A DNA stretch of 5,029 nucleotides from Bacteroidota bacterium (GTDB taxonomy: Bacteria; Bacteroidota; Bacteroidia; Bacteroidales; VadinHA17). Below are positions 1 to 5,029 of the stretch, one piece after another. Each line of letters starts with the position of its first letter. Position 1 is the stretch's first letter. Under the pieces are notes generated by a model. It had not been told where the DNA came from, ran no database searches, and saw only the letters and a list, made by a program, of their open reading frames with translations. Made by a program: the position numbers and the translations under genes. The stretch covers positions 1 to 5,029 of the forward strand of contig SBFZ01000063.1 in NCBI GenBank assembly GCA_006227095.1, given 5' to 3'.

Positions 1-320
1 AGTTCATAGCCCGACCTGTACAGCAACTCAACAAAAATGCCGTCAAGCACAAAGAACTTCCTGTTCATGATGTAAACTGTGTCCAGTTTCTCTTTATCCT
101 CCTTCCCGATTGCCAGTCTCTTGCCCTTGTCTTCAAAGATCATTTCCTGGGAAAATGCATTGTAGTTGAGTAAGGCCTGGTAAACATAACCCGATTTCAT
201 CAGCACTGTTCCATTGGTAAACCCGGGAAAAATATAGTGTGAGAGCTCCACTGTCTGCCTTTGTGCAAATGCAGTGGCGATGACAGGGATAAATAGCGAA
301 AATAACAGACTCCTTTTCAT
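1..320 (-). CDS. Exported protein of unknown function, N-terminal part (3' end outside window)
   Basis: The frame is open from ATG at 320 to the left edge, giving 106 residues with no stop; the C-terminus lies outside the window. The N-terminus is a clear Sec signal peptide: a basic start (MKR), a hydrophobic stretch at about residues 4-17, and a likely signal peptidase I site after TAFA, before Q20. The mature part contains FTNGTVLMKSG (35-44), YQALLNYN (47-54) and DTVYIMNRKFFVLDG (80-94), with alternating hydrophobic residues that suggest beta-strands. This layout resembles small exported hypothetical proteins common in Bacteroidales. I know the resemblance but not a function. It is the last gene of the minus-strand series, 183 bases downstream of the glucosaminidase gene. 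No exact TAnnTTTG box or Shine-Dalgarno was found upstream, but an inverted repeat lies 12-31 bases before the start. The coding call is secure; the function is unknown. Confidence 0.85.
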   Translation of the reverse strand, partial: MKRSLLFSLFIPVIATAFAQRQTVELSHYIFPGFTNGTVLMKSGYVYQALLNYNAFSQEMIFEDKGKRLAIGKEDKEKLDTVYIMNRKFFVLDGIFVELLYRSGYE

Positions 321-331
321 GGTATGAATCT

Positions 332-351
332 TCCGGTATTAATTATCCGGA
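332..351 (-). repeat. Inverted repeat TCCGG-N10-CCGGA before the exported-protein start
   Basis: Half-sites TCCGG (332-336) and CCGGA (347-351) are exact reverse complements around an AT-only 10-base spacer. The repeat sits 12-31 bases upstream of the ATG at 320. It could be a regulator-binding dyad (10-base spacer, about one helical turn between half-sites) or a weak leader hairpin. Five-base arms can also arise by chance, so the role is inferred. Confidence 0.3.
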
Positions 352-503
352 GTGATAAAAATACAAAAACCTTACCGTTTCCGGTCTCCTTTCGTCAGTT
401 AATACAGCGCCAGACTGATTCAGGTTCATATTCCGCAAAAGGGAATCCGGGAATTCACAATGATGAACTCTATCCTCCTGAATCCCTTCAAGGGAGCAGG
501 TAA

Positions 504-1124
504 CTATGTCAGATCACCCCGGGAAAGGTTAACCAGTTTACTGATATAGCGCCGGTCTTCGGCATAGGGAATGCTTTTAAGGAAGACAAGGTAAAAATCA
601 CTGTCCATTTCACCCCCAATCCTGTAACCACGCGAGATGTAGTACTCCTGCCACAATGCATAGTCAATCACAGAATCTGACCAGTGATCATATTTCGCAT
701 GATCCCTGTAGGTCCCGGTTGCCACCGTGGGCCGTTGTGTCGGATACTTCATGCCGAAAAGGTTGTTCCCGTTCTGGAATATGTCCGAGGAATAATAACC
801 TGTTTCCAGCCGCGACTGCAGCAGTACCACATCCCGGTATTTTATTTCTTCAAGTTCAAGGCATTTTATCAGAAGGTCTTCGCTGAAAGGAAGATATCTT
901 ACCTGGAAATAAAAGAGATCCTTCTCAGCCCGTCGTTGCATATCTTCAGTCATCGCCGGTTTACCCCCCGGCACCTCACAGGTTGTTATCAGAAATAATG
1001 AAGCAAGCAGAATCGTCCGCAGGGTGTCTCTGCCTGCTACCGTTCCGAATTTTAGTTTTCTGACTGCTGTGCTGCATCCGGCCACAACGCCTAAACCCGA
1101 AGAAATCTGTCTGAATGTCTTCAT
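504..1124 (-). CDS. Glucosaminidase-domain (GH73-type) peptidoglycan hydrolase, membrane-anchored or lipoprotein
   Basis: This 206-residue protein has a compact glucosaminidase domain of the GH73 type, which cleaves the GlcNAc-MurNAc bond of peptidoglycan. In order: LLQSRLETGYYSS (101-113), where E107 matches the family's catalytic glutamate; NNLFGMK (120-126), the hallmark motif of the fold; YDHWSDSVIDYALWQEYY (145-162); and PYAED...Y (186-193), the usual C-terminal motif. The N-terminus has a weak hydrophobic patch ending GVVAGC17, a perfect lipobox, and a stronger one at 37-48 ending LITTC49, a poor lipobox. It is therefore probably envelope-anchored, by lipid or by membrane segment, acting on the wall from the periplasm. 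The start is taken as ATG at 1124. The frame also opens at TTG 1151, but that codon lies inside the promoter -7 box. The gene stands alone, 543 bases from the TPR gene and 183 bases from the next. Family assignment is confident; the precise bond specificity is inferred. Confidence 0.87.
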   Translation of the reverse strand: MKTFRQISSGLGVVAGCSTAVRKLKFGTVAGRDTLRTILLASLFLITTCEVPGGKPAMTEDMQRRAEKDLFYFQVRYLPFSEDLLIKCLELEEIKYRDVVLLQSRLETGYYSSDIFQNGNNLFGMKYPTQRPTVATGTYRDHAKYDHWSDSVIDYALWQEYYISRGYRIGGEMDSDFYLVFLKSIPYAEDRRYISKLVNLSRGDLT

Positions 1125-1148
1125 GGCTGTTCGTTTTGATCTTCGCAA

Positions 1149-1180
1149 CAAAGTTACTTCACAAACCCCTGCCGGACAAT
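1149..1180 (-). promoter_or_regulatory. Bacteroidota-type promoter of the glucosaminidase gene
   Basis: Read on the minus strand, ATTG (1177-1180) is followed after exactly 20 bases by TAACTTTG (1149-1156), a perfect match to the Bacteroidota -7 consensus TAnnTTTG with a -33 TTG element at the expected distance. Transcription would begin near 1142, giving a leader of about 18 bases before ATG 1124. The leader is A-rich (ATCAAAACGAACAG) and lacks a Shine-Dalgarno, as is usual in this phylum. The consensus is established knowledge; the transcription start is inferred from it. Confidence 0.65.
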
Positions 1181-1395
1181 GAACTATATTCTGAATTAGG
1201 TGATTATGTGTTTGTTATGAAGACTGCTTATCAAATTATACAGGGGTCTTACAGCCCCTTCGGGCCAGCTGACAGCCGGAAAAACAGGTTTCGTCAAAAA
1301 GAGGTCCTTTTTTACTACAAATCAGTGAACATTCCGGTCAACTGACATAAGGAATCAGTTATGCCATTCATCTGCTGTATTTTAGATTTTCCCGC

Positions 1396-1435
1396 TCCTG
1401 AATCGTTCAGGACACCCGATTTTGACCAAAGTCGG
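1396..1435. repeat. Two adjacent hairpins in the intergenic gap
   Basis: TCCTGAA (1396-1402), loop TCG, TTCAGGA (1406-1412) is a perfect 7-base stem. Three bases later, CCGATTTT (1416-1423), loop GACC, AAAGTCGG (1428-1435) forms an 8-pair stem with one G-T pair. The left arm of the second, CCCGATT (1415-1421), is also perfectly complementary to AATCGGG at 1451-1457, so two mutually exclusive folds are possible. This may be a structured RNA or an attenuator-like switch; no T-run follows on either strand. The function is unknown. Confidence 0.4.
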
Positions 1436-1549
1436 TTCCGGAGAGGTGAGAATCGGGCCGGTATCTATCCCGGAAGGCATAAAAGTGATGAATAAGTTTA
1501 CAGGCAGCGGAAATCAAACCTTGCAGTATGGAAGCAGAATGGAGTATAT

Positions 1550-1566
1550 GATATGATGGTCATATC
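1550..1566. repeat. Perfect 7-bp inverted repeat GATATGA-TGG-TCATATC
   Basis: GATATGA (1550-1556) and TCATATC (1560-1566) are exact reverse complements around a 3-base loop. It lies 102-118 bases past the TPR stop codon on that gene's strand. It could be a 3'-end stabilising hairpin or a protein-binding dyad. The stem is AT-rich and no T-run follows, so it is not called a terminator. Confidence 0.35.
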
Positions 1567-1581
1567 TGGCAGACCAACCTG

Positions 1582-1642
1582 AACCCGGGTTGAGGAGGCC
1601 GTTGAAGCATTGGGTGATATGGTTGAACTTAACAACCCGGGT
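1582..1642. repeat. Repeated palindromic AACCCGGGT element
   Basis: The 9-base word AACCCGGGT occurs at 1582-1590, within the full palindrome AACCCGGGTT (1582-1591), and again at 1634-1642. The second copy overlaps the right arm of the GGTTG-N7-CAACC hairpin (1621-1637). Both copies lie within 90 bases of the TPR gene stop. Paired palindromes 52 bases apart suggest a DNA-binding site or a 3'-end RNA structure; neither can be decided from the sequence. Confidence 0.35.
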
Positions 1643-1667
1643 AAAATATCTCCTGTTGTCTTTTGTG

Positions 1668-3041
1668 TTACTCCTTCCTGAACCTGACCCTGGTGACCTC
1701 ATTCACCCAGCCGCCGACGTTGTAAACAACACCCTCGTCAAGAATCTTGCGGTAAAAACAATCCTCACGGGTAGGATACAGTTGCATGTACTTCCTGATC
1801 TTTGCGTCAGCCTCAGACTTTAAAGAGGGATCAATGCCCACGGCAGCCTGGAGATAATCTACCGCCACCCAATAGGCTGCAAGGTTGTCAAACTTGTTGC
1901 CAAGCTCTGCCCCGGCATAACAGTCAGCCAGTATCATCAGAGCCCCGGCATTCCTGTTGTTCAGCTGAAAAGCGTGCTCGGCCCTGTTCCGGGCCTCCTC
2001 CCTCCTGCCCCGCTCCAGCTCCATGAGGGCAACCCGTATCAGCACCCCTGACCTTACTATCCTGCTTGTATCACGGTTATAAGCCTCAGTGAAATATGAG
2101 ATTGCCCTGTCCATGTTGTTGCGCGCCGCATTCAGCTCAGCCAGCCTCACGGCATTTTCAGCCGAGCGGTCATTGGCAAACATCTTTACCGCAACATTGT
2201 AATACAGGTCTGACTGCCCGCAACCCGCTTCATCAAGCATAGCAAAAACCTTCCCCACAAAGGCGGTATCACGGAAGTTGCGGTCAATCTTGCCGGCATA
2301 AAGCGTCTCGAGTCCTTCACATGTCATGGCACCGCTGGTCCGGTAGAAGGTTTCCAGGTTCTCAAGGTCGCCGGCATGCATGCAACCGGCGGGATTGCTC
2401 TCCATTCTCCAGTCGAGCGTTCCCATAGCCGTGACAAAAGCATAGCCCAGCTCACCGGAATCAATGATACCCATGGCATAAAGACTGGCAGCAGCAGTGG
2501 CTAACCGTACGAAATAGCGGCAATCCATCTGATCAGGAGAACTCTCTGCAACCTCCGCCAGAACGTTGTAGCAGAGGCTAAGGTAATCAGGATCGTCTCC
2601 GGCAAGGTCAAACAGTATGTCAGCCTTGTGGAGATCATTTGGAAGCCTGTTGTCAAAATAGTAAATCCTCTGCGTGATAATCATGATCATTGAATCAACA
2701 TACACCAGTTCTCCGGTACGTTCATACAATTCCCGATACATTTCCTCAGCGTCAATATAAAGCTCTTCGGATTCGTCAGGGCAGTCAGAAATCAACTGCC
2801 GCAGAAGACCGCCTGCCGTGAGATGGTCAGAATTATCCCCTGCCTCCCGGTAAAGGGAGATCCGTTCACTGCAGGCAAGGGTGTCACCCATGTTATGGGA
2901 AAGGCTGTCATAGTCTGTTCCAGTCTTCCAGGCAGGGCTTTTCCCTTCTGCTCCTGGCTGCCCTTCCAGGCTTGCCGTCATTAGCAACAACATTGCCGCT
3001 GCCATAATCACATAAGGCCGTTTACATTGTTCCCCGTTCAT
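1668..3041 (-). CDS. Exported tetratricopeptide-repeat protein of a Bacteroidales family
   Basis: This 457-residue protein starts at ATG 3041 and ends at TAA 1668-1670. A basic, hydrophobic N-terminus (KRPYVIMAAAMLLLMTASLEG, about 7-27) is a probable signal peptide, placing the protein in the periplasm or at the outer membrane. The N-terminal block has the signature I associate with a Bacteroidales TPR family: C57 with ERISLYRE (59-66), then the CP pair (87-88), a YIDAEEMY helix (95-102) and ITQRIYYFDN (122-131). The clearest TPR-like helix pairs are at about 293-327, 330-362 and 365-405, each ending in a D/N-rich turn. The C-terminus, YPTREDCFYRKI then VVYNVGGWVNEVTRVR (438-453), also matches the family's conserved tail. 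TPR proteins act as protein-binding scaffolds; the partner is not known. It has ten cysteines. Nothing downstream is close enough to form an operon, and no exact TAnnTTTG box was found upstream (nearest is TTCATTTG at 3056-3063, one mismatch, no matching -33). Confidence 0.9.
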   Translation of the reverse strand: MNGEQCKRPYVIMAAAMLLLMTASLEGQPGAEGKSPAWKTGTDYDSLSHNMGDTLACSERISLYREAGDNSDHLTAGGLLRQLISDCPDESEELYIDAEEMYRELYERTGELVYVDSMIMIITQRIYYFDNRLPNDLHKADILFDLAGDDPDYLSLCYNVLAEVAESSPDQMDCRYFVRLATAAASLYAMGIIDSGELGYAFVTAMGTLDWRMESNPAGCMHAGDLENLETFYRTSGAMTCEGLETLYAGKIDRNFRDTAFVGKVFAMLDEAGCGQSDLYYNVAVKMFANDRSAENAVRLAELNAARNNMDRAISYFTEAYNRDTSRIVRSGVLIRVALMELERGRREEARNRAEHAFQLNNRNAGALMILADCYAGAELGNKFDNLAAYWVAVDYLQAAVGIDPSLKSEADAKIRKYMQLYPTREDCFYRKILDEGVVYNVGGWVNEVTRVRFRKE

Positions 3042-3167
3042 CTTCGTGCAGTATACAAATGAAAAAATTGACTCTGAATCTTACCTATAATAACTCTTTG
3101 CCGTAACAATTCGTATCTGTTATCTGCCGCAACAGGCAATCTTTTTATTCAAAGTACGTTAACTAAT

Positions 3168-3210
3168 TACGGATGAAGGCTATCATCCCGTAGCCAGGGA
3201 CCGTTAGCCT
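3168..3210 (+). promoter_or_regulatory. Candidate structured leader (possible pseudoknot) upstream of the small gene
   Basis: TACG (3168-3171) plus GATGA (3172-3176) pair with TCATC (3183-3187) plus CGTA (3189-3192), making a 9-pair stem with one bulged C at 3188. The 6-base loop AGGCTA (3177-3182) is exactly complementary to TAGCCT at 3205-3210, which would close an H-type pseudoknot. A competing hairpin pairs GGCTA (3178-3182) with TAGCC (3191-3195). The element lies 47 bases before ATG 3257. It does not match a riboswitch class I recognise. The pairings are visible; the regulatory role is inferred. Confidence 0.35.
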
Positions 3211-3256
3211 CCGCGATGTTAGGGTTATTTGACTGACAACAGGTATTTCAATCTAT

Positions 3257-3478
3257 ATGGACTACAATTTTCACATAATGAGTCTGCCGCACCAGAGGAT
3301 GTACCTGATGAACACCTCGAAGGACGTGGTGATAAGATCATCGCCCGGCAAGAGCAGTAAGTTCTATGCCAAGGAAAGAGGAGGAAAGGAATTTGAACTG
3401 CACCACCTGAGTGACCTGCTGCATGATACCCTCAAGGCAGCCAGGAAAATAACCAGGGTGGAATATGTTCAGTTCTGA
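3257..3478 (+). CDS. Small basic hypothetical protein, 73 residues
   Basis: The frame opens at ATG 3257 after an in-frame TGA at 3230 and ends at TGA 3476-3478. It is not a shadow: no other convincing gene covers either strand here. The product has no signal peptide or membrane segment and is rich in K, R and H. Its parts are an N-terminal strand-like stretch (HQRMYLMN, 12-19; KDVVIRS, 22-28), a G/K-rich turn (PGKSSKFYAKERGGKEFEL, 30-48) and a helix (LSDLLHDTLKAARKI, 51-65) ending RVEYVQF. The layout recalls small Bacteroidota hypothetical proteins, but I cannot name a family or function. Internal ATGs at residues 8, 15 and 18 are possible starts. It is divergent from the TPR gene, and the next gene has its own promoter-like box 180 bases on. 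It may be cytoplasmic and regulatory; this is a guess from size and charge only. Confidence 0.55.
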   Translation: MDYNFHIMSLPHQRMYLMNTSKDVVIRSSPGKSSKFYAKERGGKEFELHHLSDLLHDTLKAARKITRVEYVQF

Positions 3479-3613
3479 GAAGGGTCAGAAGCGCATTCCC
3501 GGGCTGGAAACGGTATATTGCCAGATGCGGAAAATCATGTCAGCCGGCAACTAAATGCAGGCCTCCCACCGGTATTTGGCATTAGTCAATTCCCTCTTCA
3601 TATTTAATAACAT

Positions 3614-3629
3614 GGGGAAACAAGTCCCC
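3614..3629. repeat. Short GC hairpin between the small gene and the CotH-like gene
   Basis: GGGGA (3614-3618) and TCCCC (3625-3629) pair around the 6-base loop AACAAG. It lies 136 bases after the small gene's stop and 29 bases before the next promoter-like box. It could help end upstream transcription, but no T-run follows, so it is not called an intrinsic terminator. The rest of 3479-3657 shows nothing I can support. Confidence 0.25.
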
Positions 3630-3657
3630 TCCCCTGCCGTATAAGTGTAAAAAATAC

Positions 3658-3665
3658 TATTTTTG
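3658..3665 (+). promoter_or_regulatory. Bacteroidota -7 box TATTTTTG upstream of the CotH-like gene
   Basis: TATTTTTG fits TAnnTTTG exactly and lies in an A/T-rich patch 24 bases before ATG 3690. Transcription would start near 3671, giving a leader of about 19 bases to 3690, or about 58 to the alternative ATG 3729. No good TTTG is seen 19-21 bases upstream (the sequence there is CCTGCC), so the -33 half is weak or absent. Confidence 0.5.
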
Positions 3666-3689
3666 ATTTTCCCCGGAGATCAGACTGTC

Positions 3690-5029
3690 ATGAAGGATTT
3701 GCCTGGTAGCCGGGATTATTTTGATATTATGCGCATCAGGGTACTTATATTGATTTTTCTACTCCCTTTCCGGGTAGCATTGAACGGCCAGGTTGATTTC
3801 AGCACCGGTTCAGGATTCAAATATCTCAAGGGGTCATCAGCCTCCGGCCTGCCGGCTGACTGGATGACTTCAGCGTTCAATGACTCAGGCTGGAGCCAGG
3901 GGAACGCACCTTTCCGCTACGGTGACGGTACAGGAGGAGTGGTGCTCACTGATATGATCAACAGTTATTCTACCCTCTACCTTCGCAGTACCTTCAACGC
4001 CTTTTCCGTTGACAGGATAAAGAATATCCAGTTCAGGGTCAACTACGATGACGGTTTTGTGCTATGGATAAACGGCACGATGGTACTGAGCCGCAATTCT
4101 CCGGCTGTACTCTCTTCAACGGCACTCGCCCCGGCAAATCATGAGTCAGGTACATTTGAGTATTTTACCCTTGATTCATCCGAAGTGCACCTTAATGAGG
4201 GAACCAATCTCATCTGCATACAGGCATTCAACGTCGCACTTAACAGCTCCGACTTTTACCTTGACCTCGGAATAAGTGCTGCACTCTCACTGCCTGAAGT
4301 GCCTGAGACTCTGCCTCTGAACTTTGACCAGGAGGCGGGATTCTGTGATTCACCCTTTGACCTGGTTGTCTCATCCGGGGAGCCGGGGTATGACATTGTA
4401 TATACCATCGACGGCAGCAATCCGCAGACATCATCGACGGCCATTCGCAGCAGCACGGCTGTCACAATCAGGGTTGATCCCGCCATATCTTCAGGCCGGC
4501 CCGTAACCCCGGTATTCCTGGTACGTGCCTCCCTGGCACTCGATGGTTATTCTCCCTCCAGACCCGTCACAAAGTCATTCATCTTCCTTGACAAGGTGCT
4601 CACCCAGGGGCACCCGGGCGGCGACTGGCCCACCTCATCGGTAAATGACCAGGTTATTGACCTCGAGATGGATCCCGACGTGGTTAATGACCCCCGCTAC
4701 AGCCAGTACATGAAGGCCAGCCTGCTCGATATACCTTCAATTTCGCTTGTGACGGAGAATGCCGACATGTTCGGTCCGTCACAGGGCATCTATGTCAATG
4801 CCTACCAGCATGGCGAGGAGTGGGAAAGGCATTGCTCACTGGAACTTATCAATCCTGATAATACAATAGGTTTCAGGGTTAATGCCGGTGTCAGGATCAG
4901 GGGTGGAGCCAGCCGCACACCAGGGAATCCCAAACATGCCTTCCGGCTTTTCTTCAGGAAGGAATACGGACCCGGCAAGCTACTCTTTCCGCTTTTTGGT
5001 GATGAGGGAGCCGCTGAATTCGACAAGGT
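3690..5029 (+). CDS. Large secreted CotH-like multidomain protein, N-terminal part (3' end outside window)
   Basis: The frame is open from ATG 3690 to the right edge: 446 residues, no stop. A signal peptide spans RIRVLILIFLLPFRVALNG (15-33) with probable cleavage before Q34. ATG 3729 (M14) would give a more typical short n-region and is a serious alternative; 3690 is kept because GGAG at 3675-3678 and the -7 box fit it. Residues 40-196 form a beta-sandwich resembling carbohydrate-binding or PA14-like modules (W58, W68, FRYGDG 75-80, VNYDDGFVLWING 117-129). Residues 211-300 resemble the chitobiase-C/FN3-associated domain (YTIDGSNPQT, 238-247). From about 325, MDPDVVNDPRY (327-337), IPSISLV (348-354), MFGPSQGIYVN (360-370), EEWER (376-380) and VRIRGGASR (401-409) match the front of CotH-family regions in environmental Bacteroidota and Planctomycetes proteins. 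CotH of spore formers is a protein kinase; whether this one is active cannot be judged, since the later conserved acidic residues lie outside. It is probably cell-surface or exported. Confidence 0.88.
   Translation, partial: MKDLPGSRDYFDIMRIRVLILIFLLPFRVALNGQVDFSTGSGFKYLKGSSASGLPADWMTSAFNDSGWSQGNAPFRYGDGTGGVVLTDMINSYSTLYLRSTFNAFSVDRIKNIQFRVNYDDGFVLWINGTMVLSRNSPAVLSSTALAPANHESGTFEYFTLDSSEVHLNEGTNLICIQAFNVALNSSDFYLDLGISAALSLPEVPETLPLNFDQEAGFCDSPFDLVVSSGEPGYDIVYTIDGSNPQTSSTAIRSSTAVTIRVDPAISSGRPVTPVFLVRASLALDGYSPSRPVTKSFIFLDKVLTQGHPGGDWPTSSVNDQVIDLEMDPDVVNDPRYSQYMKASLLDIPSISLVTENADMFGPSQGIYVNAYQHGEEWERHCSLELINPDNTIGFRVNAGVRIRGGASRTPGNPKHAFRLFFRKEYGPGKLLFPLFGDEGAAEFDK

Larger units (their letters stand above)
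1181..1667. other. Gene-free gap with many short inverted repeats
   Basis: No credible gene was found between the promoter of the glucosaminidase gene and the end of the TPR gene. The short open frames here have low-complexity or unconvincing products. The stretch holds a series of short perfect inverted repeats (arms given): 1242-1259 (AGGGG), 1296-1312 (AAAAAG), 1340-1360 (AACTGA), 1396-1412 (TCCTGAA), 1416-1435 (8 pairs with one G-T), 1550-1566 (GATATGA), 1582-1591 (AACCCGGGTT) and 1621-1637 (GGTTG). None has a GC-rich stem followed by a T-run in the direction needed to end the TPR transcript, so no intrinsic terminator is called. It may hold a long 3' untranslated region, a structured RNA or a decayed gene. 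Confidence 0.5.

Noticed and set aside
481..503. Terminator after the glucosaminidase gene (TCCC-TTGAA-GGGA at about 485-497)
   Set aside because: The stem is four pairs and no T-run follows on the minus strand.
656..998. Two plus-strand open frames opposite the glucosaminidase gene
   Set aside because: They are antisense to a gene with clear catalytic and fold motifs and are explained as shadows.
1296..1313. AAAAAG-AGGTC-CTTTTT hairpin as a bidirectional terminator
   Set aside because: The stem is almost wholly A-T and lies more than 350 bases past the TPR stop; an intrinsic terminator needs a GC-rich stem.
1115..1345. Plus-strand open frame of 76 residues
   Set aside because: It overlaps the start and promoter of the glucosaminidase gene on the opposite strand, and its product has no recognisable family features.
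1514..1702. Minus-strand open frame of 62 residues overlapping the end of the TPR gene
   Set aside because: It overlaps the conserved TPR C-terminus in another frame, and its product is G/S/N/R-rich at the start and unlike any family I know.
3056..3063. TTCATTTG as the -7 box of the TPR gene
   Set aside because: It has one mismatch to TAnnTTTG, no -33 TTG at 19-21 bases, and would leave a leader of less than 10 bases.
3125..3145. TGCC-GCAACA-GGCA followed by ATCTTTTT, terminator-like on the plus strand
   Set aside because: The stem is only four pairs and no plus-strand gene precedes it, so there is nothing for it to terminate.
3555..3644. 29-residue plus-strand frame in the gap before the CotH-like gene
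   Set aside because: It is very short, has no initiation signal and no recognisable product.
4240..4506. Several short open frames on both strands inside the CotH-like gene
   Set aside because: They lie within a continuous frame encoding recognisable domains and show low-complexity, basic products.

Overview
The window most likely comes from an uncultured or environmental member of Bacteroidota, probably a Bacteroidales/Marinilabiliales-type lineage. Three signs point there. Exact TAnnTTTG boxes, the -7 element of the Bacteroidota primary sigma factor, lie just upstream of two genes. Shine-Dalgarno sequences are mostly absent. The recognisable proteins (a cysteine-containing TPR protein, a short GH73-type glucosaminidase and a large secreted CotH-like multidomain protein) are typical of that phylum. 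The assignment is inferred from the sequence alone.

Layout. The left 3 kb carries three minus-strand genes. From right to left these are a 457-residue exported TPR protein (3041-1668), a gene-free gap of 543 bases, a glucosaminidase-domain protein (1124-504), and the N-terminal 106 residues of a small exported protein that runs off the left edge (320-<1). A divergent spacer (3042-3256) separates them from two plus-strand genes. One is a 73-residue unrecognised protein (3257-3478). The other is the start of a long secreted protein (3690->5029) with an N-terminal beta-sandwich, a chitobiase-C/FN3-associated-type segment and the beginning of a CotH-like region.

The gaps are too wide for a tight operon, and two genes have their own promoter-like box, so these look like separate transcription units. 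Four of the five products carry export signals or hydrophobic N-termini, so the shared theme is the cell envelope or exterior: peptidoglycan trimming, a periplasmic or outer-membrane TPR scaffold, and a surface or secreted protein. No metabolic pathway joins them.

I saw no tRNA, rRNA, CRISPR array, insertion sequence or phage gene. The least explained parts are the 543-base gap, which is unusually rich in short perfect inverted repeats, and the leader of the 73-residue gene, where a hairpin loop is complementary to a downstream segment (a possible pseudoknot). No clear new multi-gene system is visible.
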